The notes below the pieces were generated by a model that made no database searches, was not told the origin of the DNA, and saw only the letters and a program-made list of their open reading frames with translations. A stretch of DNA of 64,000 bases from Microbacterium sp. ABRD28 (GTDB lineage Bacteria > Actinomycetota > Actinomycetes > Actinomycetales > Microbacteriaceae), in contig NZ_CP031015.1 of NCBI RefSeq assembly GCF_003850245.1, positions 992,001 through 1,056,000 on the forward strand, read 5' to 3'. Of the stretch, positions 39,809-49,248 are shown one piece after another. The stretch's first letter is position 1, and each line of letters opens with the position of its first letter. A program made the position numbers and the translations under genes.

Positions 39809-40858
39809 ATGCACGGCGAGTACAAAGTCCCCGGCGGAAAACTCGTGGTCGTCGACCTCGATGTGCGGGGCGGCCGCATCGCCGACTTCCGCCTCGCCGG
39901 CGACTTCTTCCTCGAGCCCGACGATGCCCTGCCCCTCATCGACGCCGCCGTCACGGGGCTGCCGGTCGAGACCGACGTCGCGGGCATCGCCGCCGCAGTC
40001 AGGGCGGCACTCCCCGCCGGGGCGCAGCTGCTGGGATTCACGCCCGAGGCGGTCGGCACCGCCGTGCGCCGCGCGCTCGTCACCGCGCCCGGGTGGCGCG
40101 ACTTCGACTGGGAGGTCGTTCATGACGCCCCGGTCTCGCCCCGGATGAACCTGGCGCTCGATGAGGTGCTCACCGAGCGCGTCGGCGACGGTCGGCGCCG
40201 CCCGACCCTGCGACTGTGGGAGTGGAACGAATCGGCCGTCGTGATCGGATCGTTCCAGTCGTATCGCAACGAGGTCGACCCCGAAGGGGCGAACCGTCAC
40301 GGGTTCGATGTCGTCCGGCGCATCTCGGGCGGCGGGGCGATGCTCATGGGCGCCAACTCGATCGTCACGTATTCGCTGTACGTGCCGGCCTCGCTCGTGG
40401 CGGGCATGACCTTCGCCGATTCATACGCCTTCCTCGACGATTGGGTGCTGCAGGCCCTGCGGTCGCTCGGCGTCGAGGCGGTCTACCAGCCGCTCAACGA
40501 CATCGCCTCGCCAGAGGGCAAGATCGGCGGTGCCGCGCAGAAGCGACTCGCCAACGGCGGCGTGCTCCACCACGCCACCCTCAGCTACGACATGGACGGT
40601 CAGGTGATGACCGAGGTGCTCCGCATCGGCCGCGAGAAGCTCAGCGACAAGGGCACGGCGTCGGCCGCCAAGCGGGTCGATCCGCTGCGGCGGCAGACGG
40701 GCCTGCCCCGCGAGGCGATCATCGAGCGCTTCATCGAGACTTTCTCCACGCTCTACGGCGCCGAACCCGGCGCGGTCACCGATGAGGAGTACGCCGCGGC
40801 TCAGGCGCTCGTCGAGAGCAAGTTCGCCACCTCGGCCTGGCTGCATCGCGTGCCGTGA
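39809..40858 (+). CDS. lplA: Lipoate-protein ligase family protein with N-terminal accessory domain
   Basis: The 349-residue protein attaches lipoate to E2 or GcvH lysines. Residues 1-90 (GGKLVVVDLDVRGGRIADFR) resemble the accessory domain that lies at the C terminus of E. coli LplA, here fused in front. The catalytic BPL/LplA domain follows: RLWEWNESAVVIGSFQS, VRRISGGGAMLMG (lipoyl-AMP loop) and NDIASPEGKIGGAAQKRLAN with the conserved Lys. The stop overlaps a DNA methyltransferase gene by 4 nt. Octanoyl transfer rather than free lipoate use cannot be excluded. Confidence 0.87.
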   Translation: MHGEYKVPGGKLVVVDLDVRGGRIADFRLAGDFFLEPDDALPLIDAAVTGLPVETDVAGIAAAVRAALPAGAQLLGFTPEAVGTAVRRALVTAPGWRDFDWEVVHDAPVSPRMNLALDEVLTERVGDGRRRPTLRLWEWNESAVVIGSFQSYRNEVDPEGANRHGFDVVRRISGGGAMLMGANSIVTYSLYVPASLVAGMTFADSYAFLDDWVLQALRSLGVEAVYQPLNDIASPEGKIGGAAQKRLANGGVLHHATLSYDMDGQVMTEVLRIGREKLSDKGTASAAKRVDPLRRQTGLPREAIIERFIETFSTLYGAEPGAVTDEEYAAAQALVESKFATSAWLHRVP

Positions 40859-41781
40859 CCACCCCGTCTCCACCCGCAGCGCCGCGGGGCTCGGTCACCG
40901 TCCACCACGGCGACAACCTCGACGTGATCCGGAACTTCCCCGACGCGTCGTTCACGCTGATCTACCTCGACCCGCCGTTCAACACCGGACGCATGCGGGA
41001 GCGGAGCGTCGAGCGCGCCCGCGCGACCGTTCCCGAGGCCCCGGCGGGCGTCGTCCGGCGCGGGTTCCACGGGCGCGAGTACGAGCGGCTGCGCGGCGAC
41101 CTCCGCACCTACGACGACCGATTCGACGACTACTGGGGGTTCCTCGAGCCACGCCTGGAGGAGGCCTGGCGCCTCCTCGCGCCTGACGGCACGCTGTACC
41201 TGCACCTCGACTTCCGCGAGGCGCACTACGCCAAGGTGCTGATGGACGCCCTGTTCGGCCGCGAGAACTTCCTCAACGAGCTCGTCTGGGCCTACGACTA
41301 CGGCGCGAAGACGCGGCGCCGCTGGCCGACCAAGCACGACACGATCCTCGTCTACGTCAAGGACCCCGATCGCTACTGGTTCGACTCCGACGGCGTCGAC
41401 CGCGAGCCCTACATGGCTCCAGGCCTCGTGACCCCCGAGAAGGCCGCGCGCGGCAAGCTCCCCACCGACGTCTGGTGGCACACCATCGTCCCCACCACCG
41501 GCCGGGAGAAGACGGGCTATCCGACGCAGAAGCCCGAGGGGATCCTCCGCCGCATCGTGCAGGCCTCGAGCCGCCCCGGCGACCGGGTGCTCGACTTCTT
41601 CGCCGGGAGCGGCACGACCGCCGCCGTCGCGGCATCCCTCGGCCGCAATGCGGTGCTCGTCGACGACAACCCTGCCGCGATCGAGGTGATCCGCCGCCGC
41701 ATCCCCGACGCGGAGCTCGTGACATCCGTTCCTCTCGAACAGGTCGCCCGATCGGATGCCGCCCTGGAGCCGCTCCCGTAG
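40855..41781 (+). CDS. Orphan site-specific DNA methyltransferase (beta class, N6-A or N4-C)
   Basis: The 308-residue enzyme has catalytic motif IV DPPFNTG (39-45) before the SAM-binding motif I FFAGSGTTAAVA (248-259), the beta-class order shared by type III Mod-like and CcrM-like methyltransferases. TPEKAARGKLPTDVWWHTIV and GYPTQKPEGILRRIV are typical of this class. GTG 40855 overlaps the lplA stop (GTGA). No restriction endonuclease or Res subunit lies nearby, so it is an orphan that probably marks the genome; its recognition sequence cannot be read from the protein. Confidence 0.9.
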   Translation: MTTPSPPAAPRGSVTVHHGDNLDVIRNFPDASFTLIYLDPPFNTGRMRERSVERARATVPEAPAGVVRRGFHGREYERLRGDLRTYDDRFDDYWGFLEPRLEEAWRLLAPDGTLYLHLDFREAHYAKVLMDALFGRENFLNELVWAYDYGAKTRRRWPTKHDTILVYVKDPDRYWFDSDGVDREPYMAPGLVTPEKAARGKLPTDVWWHTIVPTTGREKTGYPTQKPEGILRRIVQASSRPGDRVLDFFAGSGTTAAVAASLGRNAVLVDDNPAAIEVIRRRIPDAELVTSVPLEQVARSDAALEPLP

Positions 41782-41784
41782 GCT
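41779..41784 (+). promoter_or_regulatory. Leaderless -10 box, LLM oxidoreductase
   Basis: TAGGCT ends 7 nt before GTG 41792; it overlaps the last codons of the methyltransferase gene. Confidence 0.65.
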
Positions 41785-41791
41785 GAGGCCC

Positions 41792-42778
41792 GTGCGATAC
41801 GGACTCTTCATCCCCCAGGGCTGGCGCCACGACCTCGTCGACATCGAACCCGCCGATCAGTGGCGGGTGATGCGCGAGCTCGCGCAGCACGCCGACCGCG
41901 GTCCGTGGGAATCGCTGTGGGTCTACGACCATTTCCACACCGTGCCTGTGCCGAGCGAGGAGGCGACGCACGAGGCGTGGACGCTGATGGCCTCGTTCGC
42001 CGCGGTGACCGACCGAATCCGTCTCGGCCAGATGTGCACGTGCATGGGGTACCGCAATCCCGCTTACCTGGCGAAGGTCGCCGCCACCGTCGACATCATC
42101 TCGGGCGGACGCACCGAGATGGGAATCGGCGGCGGCTGGTACGAGCACGAGTGGCGGGCCTACGGCTACGGGTTCCCGAAGATCGGCGATCGTCTCGGCA
42201 TGCTCGAGGAGGGCGTGGAGATCATGCGCCAGGCCTGGACGACGGGCACCGCCACGCTCCACGGTCGTCACTACGACGTCGACGGCGCGCTCGTGCGCCC
42301 GCTGCCCCTGCAGGAGGGCGGGATCCCCCTGTGGATCGCGGGCGGCGGCGAGAAGGTGACGCTCAAGATCGCGGCGAAGTACGCGCAGTACACGAACTGG
42401 TCGAGTGAGCCGGAGGAGTTCACCCGCAAGGACGAGATCCTGCGCGCCCACGCCGACGACCTCGGTCGCGACCAGGCCGAGATCGTGCGGTCGGCGAACT
42501 TCAACACCGTCATCGGTGAGAACGAGAAGGATGTCGCGGCGCGTCTGGACCGCATCGAGCAGCGTGTCACCCCCTACCTGGGCGATCGCACCGCGGCCTT
42601 CATGGCCGAGTACCGCTCCGACCGCGGCCTCGTCGGCACCCCCGAGCAGGTCGCCGAGCGCCTCGCGGCGCTCCGCGAACGCGGTCTCGGCTACGCCATC
42701 CACTACTTCCCCGAGCACGCGTACGACCGCTCGGGCGTCAGCGAGTTCGAGCGTCAGGTCGTCTCGGCGCTGCGCTGA
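41792..42778 (+). CDS. LLM-class F420-dependent oxidoreductase
   Basis: The 328-residue protein belongs to the luciferase-like monooxygenase superfamily (TIM barrel): MRYGLFIPQGW-type start, SLWVYDHFHTVP, MCTCMGYRNPAYLAKVAATV, DIISGGRTEMGIGGGWYEHE and PLWIAGGGEKVTLKIAAKYA. These signatures are typical of actinobacterial F420-dependent members (TIGR03560-like) that reduce or oxidise small hydride acceptors. The substrate is unknown. GTG 41792 is preferred over upstream in-frame starts because of the TAGGCT box. Confidence 0.87.
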   Translation: MRYGLFIPQGWRHDLVDIEPADQWRVMRELAQHADRGPWESLWVYDHFHTVPVPSEEATHEAWTLMASFAAVTDRIRLGQMCTCMGYRNPAYLAKVAATVDIISGGRTEMGIGGGWYEHEWRAYGYGFPKIGDRLGMLEEGVEIMRQAWTTGTATLHGRHYDVDGALVRPLPLQEGGIPLWIAGGGEKVTLKIAAKYAQYTNWSSEPEEFTRKDEILRAHADDLGRDQAEIVRSANFNTVIGENEKDVAARLDRIEQRVTPYLGDRTAAFMAEYRSDRGLVGTPEQVAERLAALRERGLGYAIHYFPEHAYDRSGVSEFERQVVSALR

Positions 42779-42830
42779 GCTTCCACTCTCCCGCGGGCTT
42801 CCACGCTCCTGCGGGTCTCAGCCCGCTGTG

Positions 42831-42850
42831 GATCCGCCCGAGCGCGGATC
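42831..42850. terminator. Hairpin between convergent genes
   Basis: GATCCGC-CCGAGC-GCGGATC gives a 7-bp perfect stem with a 6-nt loop, between the LLM gene stop (42778) and the esterase stop (42885). Confidence 0.5.
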
Positions 42851-42884
42851 TCCGCGCGAAGGAGGATGTCCGAGCGGCGCCGCA

Positions 42885-44375
42885 TCACACGAGCGCGGCG
42901 ACGCTCGCGTAGGCGTCCCGCACCACGTCGGGTGCCGAGGACGGGCCGCCGAAGACGCGCGCCGTGCCCGGGGCGCTCGCCCACGTCGGCCACCCCGGGT
43001 CGCGGTCGCGGACGAGTGCCACTGCCGAGCCGTGCACGGCGTCGGCGAGACTGCGGGGCGGGTCATCGCCGGCGATCGCCGACACCCCGTCGAGGTCGAG
43101 GCCGTCGAACCAGAACGGCACGTCGAGGCAGTGCAGCGACCATCTGCGGGTCGGCGACGGCCACGAGAAGGCGTACACCCACGTGTCGGCCCCGCCGCGC
43201 GCGTCGGCGGCGCGCACTACGGTCGAGCGGAAGATGCTGTCGCTGATGAAGCGTCCGATCACGGCCGCGCCACCCTTGCGCCGCTGCGACCCGTTCGCGG
43301 CGAGGTAGGGTCCGACGACCTCGGGATCGACGCCGATCCGTCGCAGCAGGAGCGCCGCCGGAATCAACCGCAGCGGCACGCGGATCCCGTCGGTGATCAT
43401 CGTGAACTCGTCGTCGGTGGCCCCGACGACGAGCGCCTTTTCTGCGCCCACGCAGGCGCGAAGCGATTCGATCGTCGCCCGGGGGAGGAGCTCGCCGTCG
43501 ATGACGGGCCCCCAGGGGAGTCCGTCGCGGAGGATGCCGGTCAGCGGCGCCAGCGGATCCCTCGACGCCACCTTCGCGGCATCCCGCTGCAGCGCGAGCA
43601 GCCGCTCCTCGGATACGGATCGGAACCCCTCGAGGGTGGCGGCGACGTCCGCCAGGTCGGCGAGGCGCTCCGAGCGCTCCCGGGCGAGCGGCGCCGGGAT
43701 GTCGCCGAGGGCGGGTGAGAGCGCCCACGCCGCATGGAAGAGGTGCTGGGCGGCCGGCATGCCGAGGAGGGTCAGGACCGCCCCGCCGCCGGCGGATTGC
43801 CCCGCGATCGTCACGCGGGACGGATCGCCGCCGAAGTCGCGGATGTGCTGCTGCACCCACTCCAGCGCGGCGAGCCAGTCGCGGACCCCCCGGTTGCTCG
43901 GCGCCCCGGGGATCTCACCGAATCCGTCGAAGCCGAGGCGGTAGGAGACCGTGACGGTGACGACCCCGTCGCGGTTGAATGCGCGCCCGTCGTACCAGGG
44001 GCTCGCCGGCGACCCCGAGGTGAAGCCGCCGCCGTGGATGTAGACCAGCACCGGCAGCGCCGCGTCGGCGTCGCCGGGGCACGGGGTGAAGACATTGACG
44101 TTCAGGGTCGACTCGCCCTCGACCGAGGGCTCGGGGATCAGCGTGATCCCGGTGTCGCCGCGCTGAGCGGTGGCACCGTATGCCGTGGCGTCGCGCACAC
44201 CGTCCCACGGTGGGACAGGGGAAGGGGGTGCGAAGCGCCTCTCGCCGACAGGCGGGTCGGCGAACGGGATGCCGAGGAACGCTGCGGATGATCCGGGATC
44301 GCCCGGCTCTCCCCGCCACAGGCCCCGCACCGCGCCGCAGGAGAGGCTGATGACCGCATCGTTCACGCTGGTCAT
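42885..44375 (-). CDS. Type-B carboxylesterase
   Basis: The 496-residue enzyme has the COesterase layout: GAVRGLWRG start, FLGIPFADPPVGERRFAPP, the NVNVFTP and YIHGGGFTSGS oxyanion-hole loop, and GQSAGGGAVLTLL with the nucleophile Ser near residue 191. The acid is probably in GATDDEFTM and the catalytic His in LHCLDVPFWF. It hydrolyses carboxylic esters and has no signal peptide. It diverges from the sugar isomerase operon, with a 32-bp palindrome in the shared spacer that may regulate both sides. Confidence 0.9.
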   Translation of the reverse strand: MTSVNDAVISLSCGAVRGLWRGEPGDPGSSAAFLGIPFADPPVGERRFAPPSPVPPWDGVRDATAYGATAQRGDTGITLIPEPSVEGESTLNVNVFTPCPGDADAALPVLVYIHGGGFTSGSPASPWYDGRAFNRDGVVTVTVSYRLGFDGFGEIPGAPSNRGVRDWLAALEWVQQHIRDFGGDPSRVTIAGQSAGGGAVLTLLGMPAAQHLFHAAWALSPALGDIPAPLARERSERLADLADVAATLEGFRSVSEERLLALQRDAAKVASRDPLAPLTGILRDGLPWGPVIDGELLPRATIESLRACVGAEKALVVGATDDEFTMITDGIRVPLRLIPAALLLRRIGVDPEVVGPYLAANGSQRRKGGAAVIGRFISDSIFRSTVVRAADARGGADTWVYAFSWPSPTRRWSLHCLDVPFWFDGLDLDGVSAIAGDDPPRSLADAVHGSAVALVRDRDPGWPTWASAPGTARVFGGPSSAPDVVRDAYASVAALV

Positions 44376-44404
44376 CGTACGGCGTCCGTCGTTCGCCACC
44401 ACAG

Positions 44405-44436
44405 AGCAGAAAACCTCCACGTGGAGGTTTTCTGCT
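44405..44436. promoter_or_regulatory. Perfect 32-bp palindromic operator
   Basis: AGCAGAAAACCTCCAC (44405-44420) is followed immediately by its exact reverse complement (44421-44436), with no spacer and no mismatch. A -10 candidate TAGCCT (44436-44441) starts at its last base. The TetR protein at 46461-47054 is the likely ligand. Confidence 0.8.
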
Positions 44437-44492
44437 AGCCTCGCCTCATCGTCCCGATCGGTCGACAGATCGACGTGAGAAGAGAGGTCGCG

Positions 44493-45332
44493 ATGGCGCA
44501 TCCGGAAGTCCTGCCCGAAGCGTCGGTCCAGCTGTACACCCTGGCCGAGCAGTTCACCGCCGATCCCGGCCGGTCTCTCGACCGCCTCGCCGAGATCGGG
44601 CTGCGTCACGTCGAGGCGTTCGCGTTCGTCGACCGGCCCGACGAGATCCGCGCGGCTCTCGACGCCAGCGGGCTCGACGCCCCGACAGGGCATGCGCCCC
44701 TTCTCAGCGACGAGCTGTGGACGCCGGACGGCGCCATTCCCACTCCGGCGCCTGAGATCGTGCTCGAGGCCGCCGCGCGGATCGGCCTGCAGACCGTCTT
44801 CGACCCGTTCGTGCCGGTGGAGCGCTGGCTGACCGAAGACTCGGTGGCCGAGCTCGCGGAGCGCCTGAACCGCGCCGCCGACCTCGCCGCGACCTTCGGG
44901 CTGACCGTGGGCTACCACAACCACTCCCAGGAGTTCGTCGCGAGCTTCGACGGCGTCACCGCCTACGAGCGCTTCATCTCCCTCACCGATTCACGCGTCG
45001 CCCTCGAACTCGACCTGTACTGGGCGGCCGCCGGCGGGCAGGACGGCCCCGCCCTCGTGTCGCGCCTGGGTGAGCGGCTGCAGGCCGTGCACGTGAAGGA
45101 CGGTCCTGTTCCGGCATCCAATCCCTTCGCCCCCGATGCTCCCGCCTTCGGCTCCGGCGCGCTCGAGCAGCGTCATGCCGGCACCGGTGAGGTGCCCCTG
45201 GCCGCGGCGCTCCGCGCCGGCGAGGGCGCGATCCGCTACGCCGTCATCGAGTACGACAACCCGCCGGGCGACGTCTTCGACGACATCGCCGCCAGCCTCG
45301 CCTTCCTCCGCGACGGGGGGTTCGTGCGATGA
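44493..45332 (+). CDS. Sugar phosphate isomerase/epimerase family protein
   Basis: The 279-residue TIM-barrel protein (AP_endonuc_2 family) starts at ATG 44493 behind AGAGAGG. Metal-ligand segments include GLTVGYHNHSQEF, VALELDLYWAAAGG and LQAVHVKDGP, matching xylose isomerase-like/IolE- and IolI-like enzymes acting on keto-sugars or inositol derivatives. It forms an operon with a Gfo/Idh dehydrogenase (4-nt overlap) and a TetR regulator 4 nt further on, which points to catabolism of one sugar or cyclitol. Expression is probably controlled by the palindrome at 44405. Confidence 0.87.
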   Translation: MAHPEVLPEASVQLYTLAEQFTADPGRSLDRLAEIGLRHVEAFAFVDRPDEIRAALDASGLDAPTGHAPLLSDELWTPDGAIPTPAPEIVLEAAARIGLQTVFDPFVPVERWLTEDSVAELAERLNRAADLAATFGLTVGYHNHSQEFVASFDGVTAYERFISLTDSRVALELDLYWAAAGGQDGPALVSRLGERLQAVHVKDGPVPASNPFAPDAPAFGSGALEQRHAGTGEVPLAAALRAGEGAIRYAVIEYDNPPGDVFDDIAASLAFLRDGGFVR

Positions 45333-46456
45333 GCGGCGCGGTCGGCGTCGGCGTCATCGGCGCCGGGGTCATCAGCGACACCTACCTCGAGAACCTGCAG
45401 TCCTTCCCCGATGTGGACGTCGTCAGCGTCGGCGACCTCCTCGTCGATCGCGCCGAGGCCCAGGCTCGCAGGCACGGCGTCCCCCGCTGGGGAAGCGTCG
45501 ACGATGTGCTGGCGGATCCCGACGTGCAGGTCGTCGTCAACCTCACGATCCCCGCCGCGCACATCGAGGTGTCGATGCGTGCGATCGGGGCGGGCAAGCA
45601 CGTGTGGACAGAGAAGCCGATCGGTCTCGATCGCGACGGCGCCGCCGAGCTCCTCGCCGCCGCGGCGGCGGCCGGACTCCGGGTCGGTTCCGCCCCCGAC
45701 ACCGTCCTCGGTCCCGGTTTCCAGACCGCCAAGCGCGCGATCGCCGCGGGCGTCATCGGCGAGCCGCTCTTCGCGCAGACGGTGTTCCAGACGCAGGGGC
45801 CCGACCTCTGGCATCCCGCACCGCAGTTCCTCTTCGCCCGGGGCGCCGGGCCGCTCCTCGACATGGGCCCGTATTACTTCACGGGACTCGTCAGCCTCTT
45901 CGGCCCCGTCGACCGGGTGTCGGCCGTCGGCCGCAAGGCGCGCGCTGAGCGCGTCATCCACACCGGGCCGAACGCCGGCGCGACGTTCCCGGTCGAGGTG
46001 CCGACCACCGTGCAGGTGGTCATCTCCTTCGAGAGCGGTCGGCAGGCGCAGAGCCTGCTGAGCTTCGACTCGGCGCTCGAACGCACGGGCGTCTTCGAGG
46101 TGCACGGCACCGAGGGGTCGATCGTCCTGCCCGACCCCAACCAGTTCGCGGGGCGGATCGCCTACGTCACGCCGCTGGGGGTTCTTCGCGACGGCATGAG
46201 CGTCGAGCAGGAGTGGATCGACATCGCGCAGGAAGGCGTCGTCGTGGGGCGCGGGCTCGGCCTGCTCGACATGGTGCGCGCGATCGCCGAGGGGCGTCCT
46301 CACGTCGCGAGCGGCGACCTGGCGCTGCACGTCCTGGACGTCATGCTGTCGGCGGAGCAGTCGATCGAGACCGGCGAGTCGGTCCGCGTGGCGAGCACCG
46401 TCGACCCGGTGCCCGTCATCGACGGGGACTTCGACCCCCTCGCCCGGACCCTCTGA
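45329..46456 (+). CDS. Gfo/Idh/MocA-family NAD(P)-dependent oxidoreductase
   Basis: The 375-residue protein has a Rossmann N terminus (GVGVIGAGVISDTYLENLQS), AEAQARRHGVPRWGSVDDVL, the EKPIG motif (WTEKPIGLDRDG, whose Lys is catalytic) and a C-terminal beta-sheet dimer domain with PLLDMGPYYFTGLVSLFG. Family members oxidise sugars, inositols or their glycosides at the expense of NAD(P)+. Its ATG overlaps the isomerase stop. Dehydrogenase plus isomerase suggests oxidation to a keto-sugar followed by rearrangement. Confidence 0.9.
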   Translation: MSGAVGVGVIGAGVISDTYLENLQSFPDVDVVSVGDLLVDRAEAQARRHGVPRWGSVDDVLADPDVQVVVNLTIPAAHIEVSMRAIGAGKHVWTEKPIGLDRDGAAELLAAAAAAGLRVGSAPDTVLGPGFQTAKRAIAAGVIGEPLFAQTVFQTQGPDLWHPAPQFLFARGAGPLLDMGPYYFTGLVSLFGPVDRVSAVGRKARAERVIHTGPNAGATFPVEVPTTVQVVISFESGRQAQSLLSFDSALERTGVFEVHGTEGSIVLPDPNQFAGRIAYVTPLGVLRDGMSVEQEWIDIAQEGVVVGRGLGLLDMVRAIAEGRPHVASGDLALHVLDVMLSAEQSIETGESVRVASTVDPVPVIDGDFDPLARTL

Positions 46457-46460
46457 GGAG

Positions 46461-47054
46461 ATGGCCGCGGAGTCGGCGTCGCCGGGGAGCCGGGGCGCCT
46501 CACCGAAGGGCATCGCGCGGCGGCAGGAGATCCTGGACCGCGCGATCGAGGTCTTCGCGCAGCGAGGATCGGACCGCACGAGCCTCCGCGCGATCGCGAC
46601 CGAGGTCGGGGTGACCCACGCCGCCCTCCGCCACTACTTCGGGTCTCTCGAGGAGCTGCTCGTCGAGGTGTACCGCCAGGCCCAGCGCGATCATGCCGTG
46701 GAGCTGTCGGCCGGGATGACGCCGACCGAGCTCATGCGGCTGTCCGCCGAGCGCAACCGCGAGATCCCGGGTCTCGTGCAGCTGTATTCGACCCTTGTCG
46801 CGACCGCGCTCGAGGACGGCCGCCCCATCGCCCGCGACTTCGTCGCCGCGCGGTTCGAGCGCCTCCGGGAGGAGCTGGCCGAGCAGGTGCGCCGCACGCA
46901 GGCATCGGGCCGGATCCGCGCCGACGTCGATCCCCACGAGGTGGCTGCTCTCGTCATCGCCGCTTCCGACGGCCTGCAGTCGCAGTGGCTGCTCGAGCCG
47001 ACTCTCGACTACGAACGCATCCTGGCACTGCTGGACCGGCTTCTCTCGCAGTGA
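46461..47054 (+). CDS. TetR-family repressor of the sugar operon
   Basis: The 197-residue protein carries a TetR HTH (RRQEILDRAIEVFAQRGSDR, TSLRAIATEVGVTHAALRHY FGSLEELLVEVY, residues about 20-65) and an all-helical ligand domain with a TetR_C-like ending LLEPTLDYERILALLDRLLS. It lies 4 nt after the dehydrogenase stop, as third gene of the operon, so it should be autoregulated through the 32-bp palindrome at 44405-44436. The inducer is probably a sugar intermediate. Confidence 0.88.
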   Translation: MAAESASPGSRGASPKGIARRQEILDRAIEVFAQRGSDRTSLRAIATEVGVTHAALRHYFGSLEELLVEVYRQAQRDHAVELSAGMTPTELMRLSAERNREIPGLVQLYSTLVATALEDGRPIARDFVAARFERLREELAEQVRRTQASGRIRADVDPHEVAALVIAASDGLQSQWLLEPTLDYERILALLDRLLSQ

Positions 47055-47073
47055 GCTCCCGCCCGGGCGGGGT

Positions 47074-47919
<846 letters not shown>

Positions 47920-48033
47920 CTACTGTTCACGATGTGCACCGGTATCGACGAGCGCCGCGGCGCCGACCGTCAGCGTAGAACGGCGGAGGTGGTGGCGGGA
48001 GGTCTTGCGCGCCGCCGGGCGGGGGAGTAGGCG

Positions 48034-49248
48034 TCACGCCTCGCGGCGCGCGCCCTCGGCGGCGGTGACCGCGAAGATCGTCGGTTCGTCGAAACCGCTG
48101 CGGGCGAAGGCCCTCGTCACGGTGTCGGTCACCTCGGGAACGCGGTCGCGGTCGACCAGCGCGATCGCCGCGCCGCCGAATCCGCCACCGGTCATCCGCG
48201 CTCCGATCGCCCCCGCCTCGAGCGCCGCATCGACGGCGGTGTCGAGTTCCGGAACCGAGATCTCGAAGTCGTCGCGCATCGATGCGTGCGACGCGACGAG
48301 CAGCTCGCCGATCGATCGAGGACCGTCGGCCCGCAGCATCCGCACCGTGTCGAGCACCCGCTGATTCTCGGTCACCACGTGTCGGACACGCCGGAAGGTG
48401 ACGTCATCGAGCTCGCGCTCGGCGCGGGCGAGGTCGCCGACCCCGAGATCGCGGAGAGACGCGACACCGAGCGCCGCCGCACCCGCCTCGCACGAGGCGC
48501 GGCGCTCACCGTACCCACCCGAGGCGTGGGAGTGCTGCACGCGGGTGTCCATCACGAGCAGGGTGAGCCCCGCGGCATCGAACCCCAGGTCGACGATCTC
48601 GACCTCGAGGCTGCGGCAGTCGAGCAGGATCGCCGCGTCGGCGGCCCCGAGGATCGAGGCCATCTGGTCCATGATGCCGGTGGGGGCGCCGACGGCCTCG
48701 TTCTCGGCACGCCGTCCCGCGCGCGCCAGGGCGGGCCGATCGAGACCCAGCTGCCACAGATCGTTCAGTGCGATGGCGACGGCGCCCTCGATCGCCGCCG
48801 ACGACGACAGGCCGGCACCGACGGGCACGTTCGATGCGATGGCGATGTCGAGCCCGGTCGCGTGGGCCGCTGCGGCATCGGGGGCGGACTCGCCCAGTGC
48901 CCAGGCGACGCCGAGCGGGTAACGTGCCCACTCGGTGATGCTCTCGCGGCGGGCGGGGAAGAGGGTCGGAAGATCGTCGAGCGCGACGACCACCGGCTCG
49001 TCGGCGAAGGTCGAGGTGACCCGCAGCACCCCCTCGGTGTTCGGGGCGACGGCGGCCGCCGTGCGATGAGGGATCGCCAGCGGCAGCACGAACCCATCGT
49101 TGTAGTCGGTGTGCTCGCCGATCAGGTTGACGCGCCCGGGCGACGACCAGACACCGGCAGGCGCGGCGTCGGTGAGGCGGGCGAGGGCGTCGAGCGCCGC
49201 GTCGCGGGGGGCCGGGGTCGCGGCCATGGCGGGGGAGGGGTTGGTCAC
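48034..49248 (-). CDS. galK: Galactokinase
   Basis: The 404-residue GHMP kinase phosphorylates galactose at C1 with ATP. Signatures are PGRVNLIGEHTDYNDGFVLP (galactokinase motif), PVGAGLSSSAAIEGAVA (ATP-binding loop) and MTGGGFGGAAIAL (motif 3). GTG 49248 overlaps the galT stop (GTGA) and is chosen for that reason; an ATG seven codons in is an alternative. With galT and galE it completes the Leloir pathway. Confidence 0.95.
   Translation of the reverse strand: MTNPSPAMAATPAPRDAALDALARLTDAAPAGVWSSPGRVNLIGEHTDYNDGFVLPLAIPHRTAAAVAPNTEGVLRVTSTFADEPVVVALDDLPTLFPARRESITEWARYPLGVAWALGESAPDAAAAHATGLDIAIASNVPVGAGLSSSAAIEGAVAIALNDLWQLGLDRPALARAGRRAENEAVGAPTGIMDQMASILGAADAAILLDCRSLEVEIVDLGFDAAGLTLLVMDTRVQHSHASGGYGERRASCEAGAAALGVASLRDLGVGDLARAERELDDVTFRRVRHVVTENQRVLDTVRMLRADGPRSIGELLVASHASMRDDFEISVPELDTAVDAALEAGAIGARMTGGGFGGAAIALVDRDRVPEVTDTVTRAFARSGFDEPTIFAVTAAEGARREA

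Noticed and set aside
40855..41781. Restriction-modification defence system
   Set aside because: No endonuclease, Res or specificity subunit in the flanking genes; only the methyltransferase is present.
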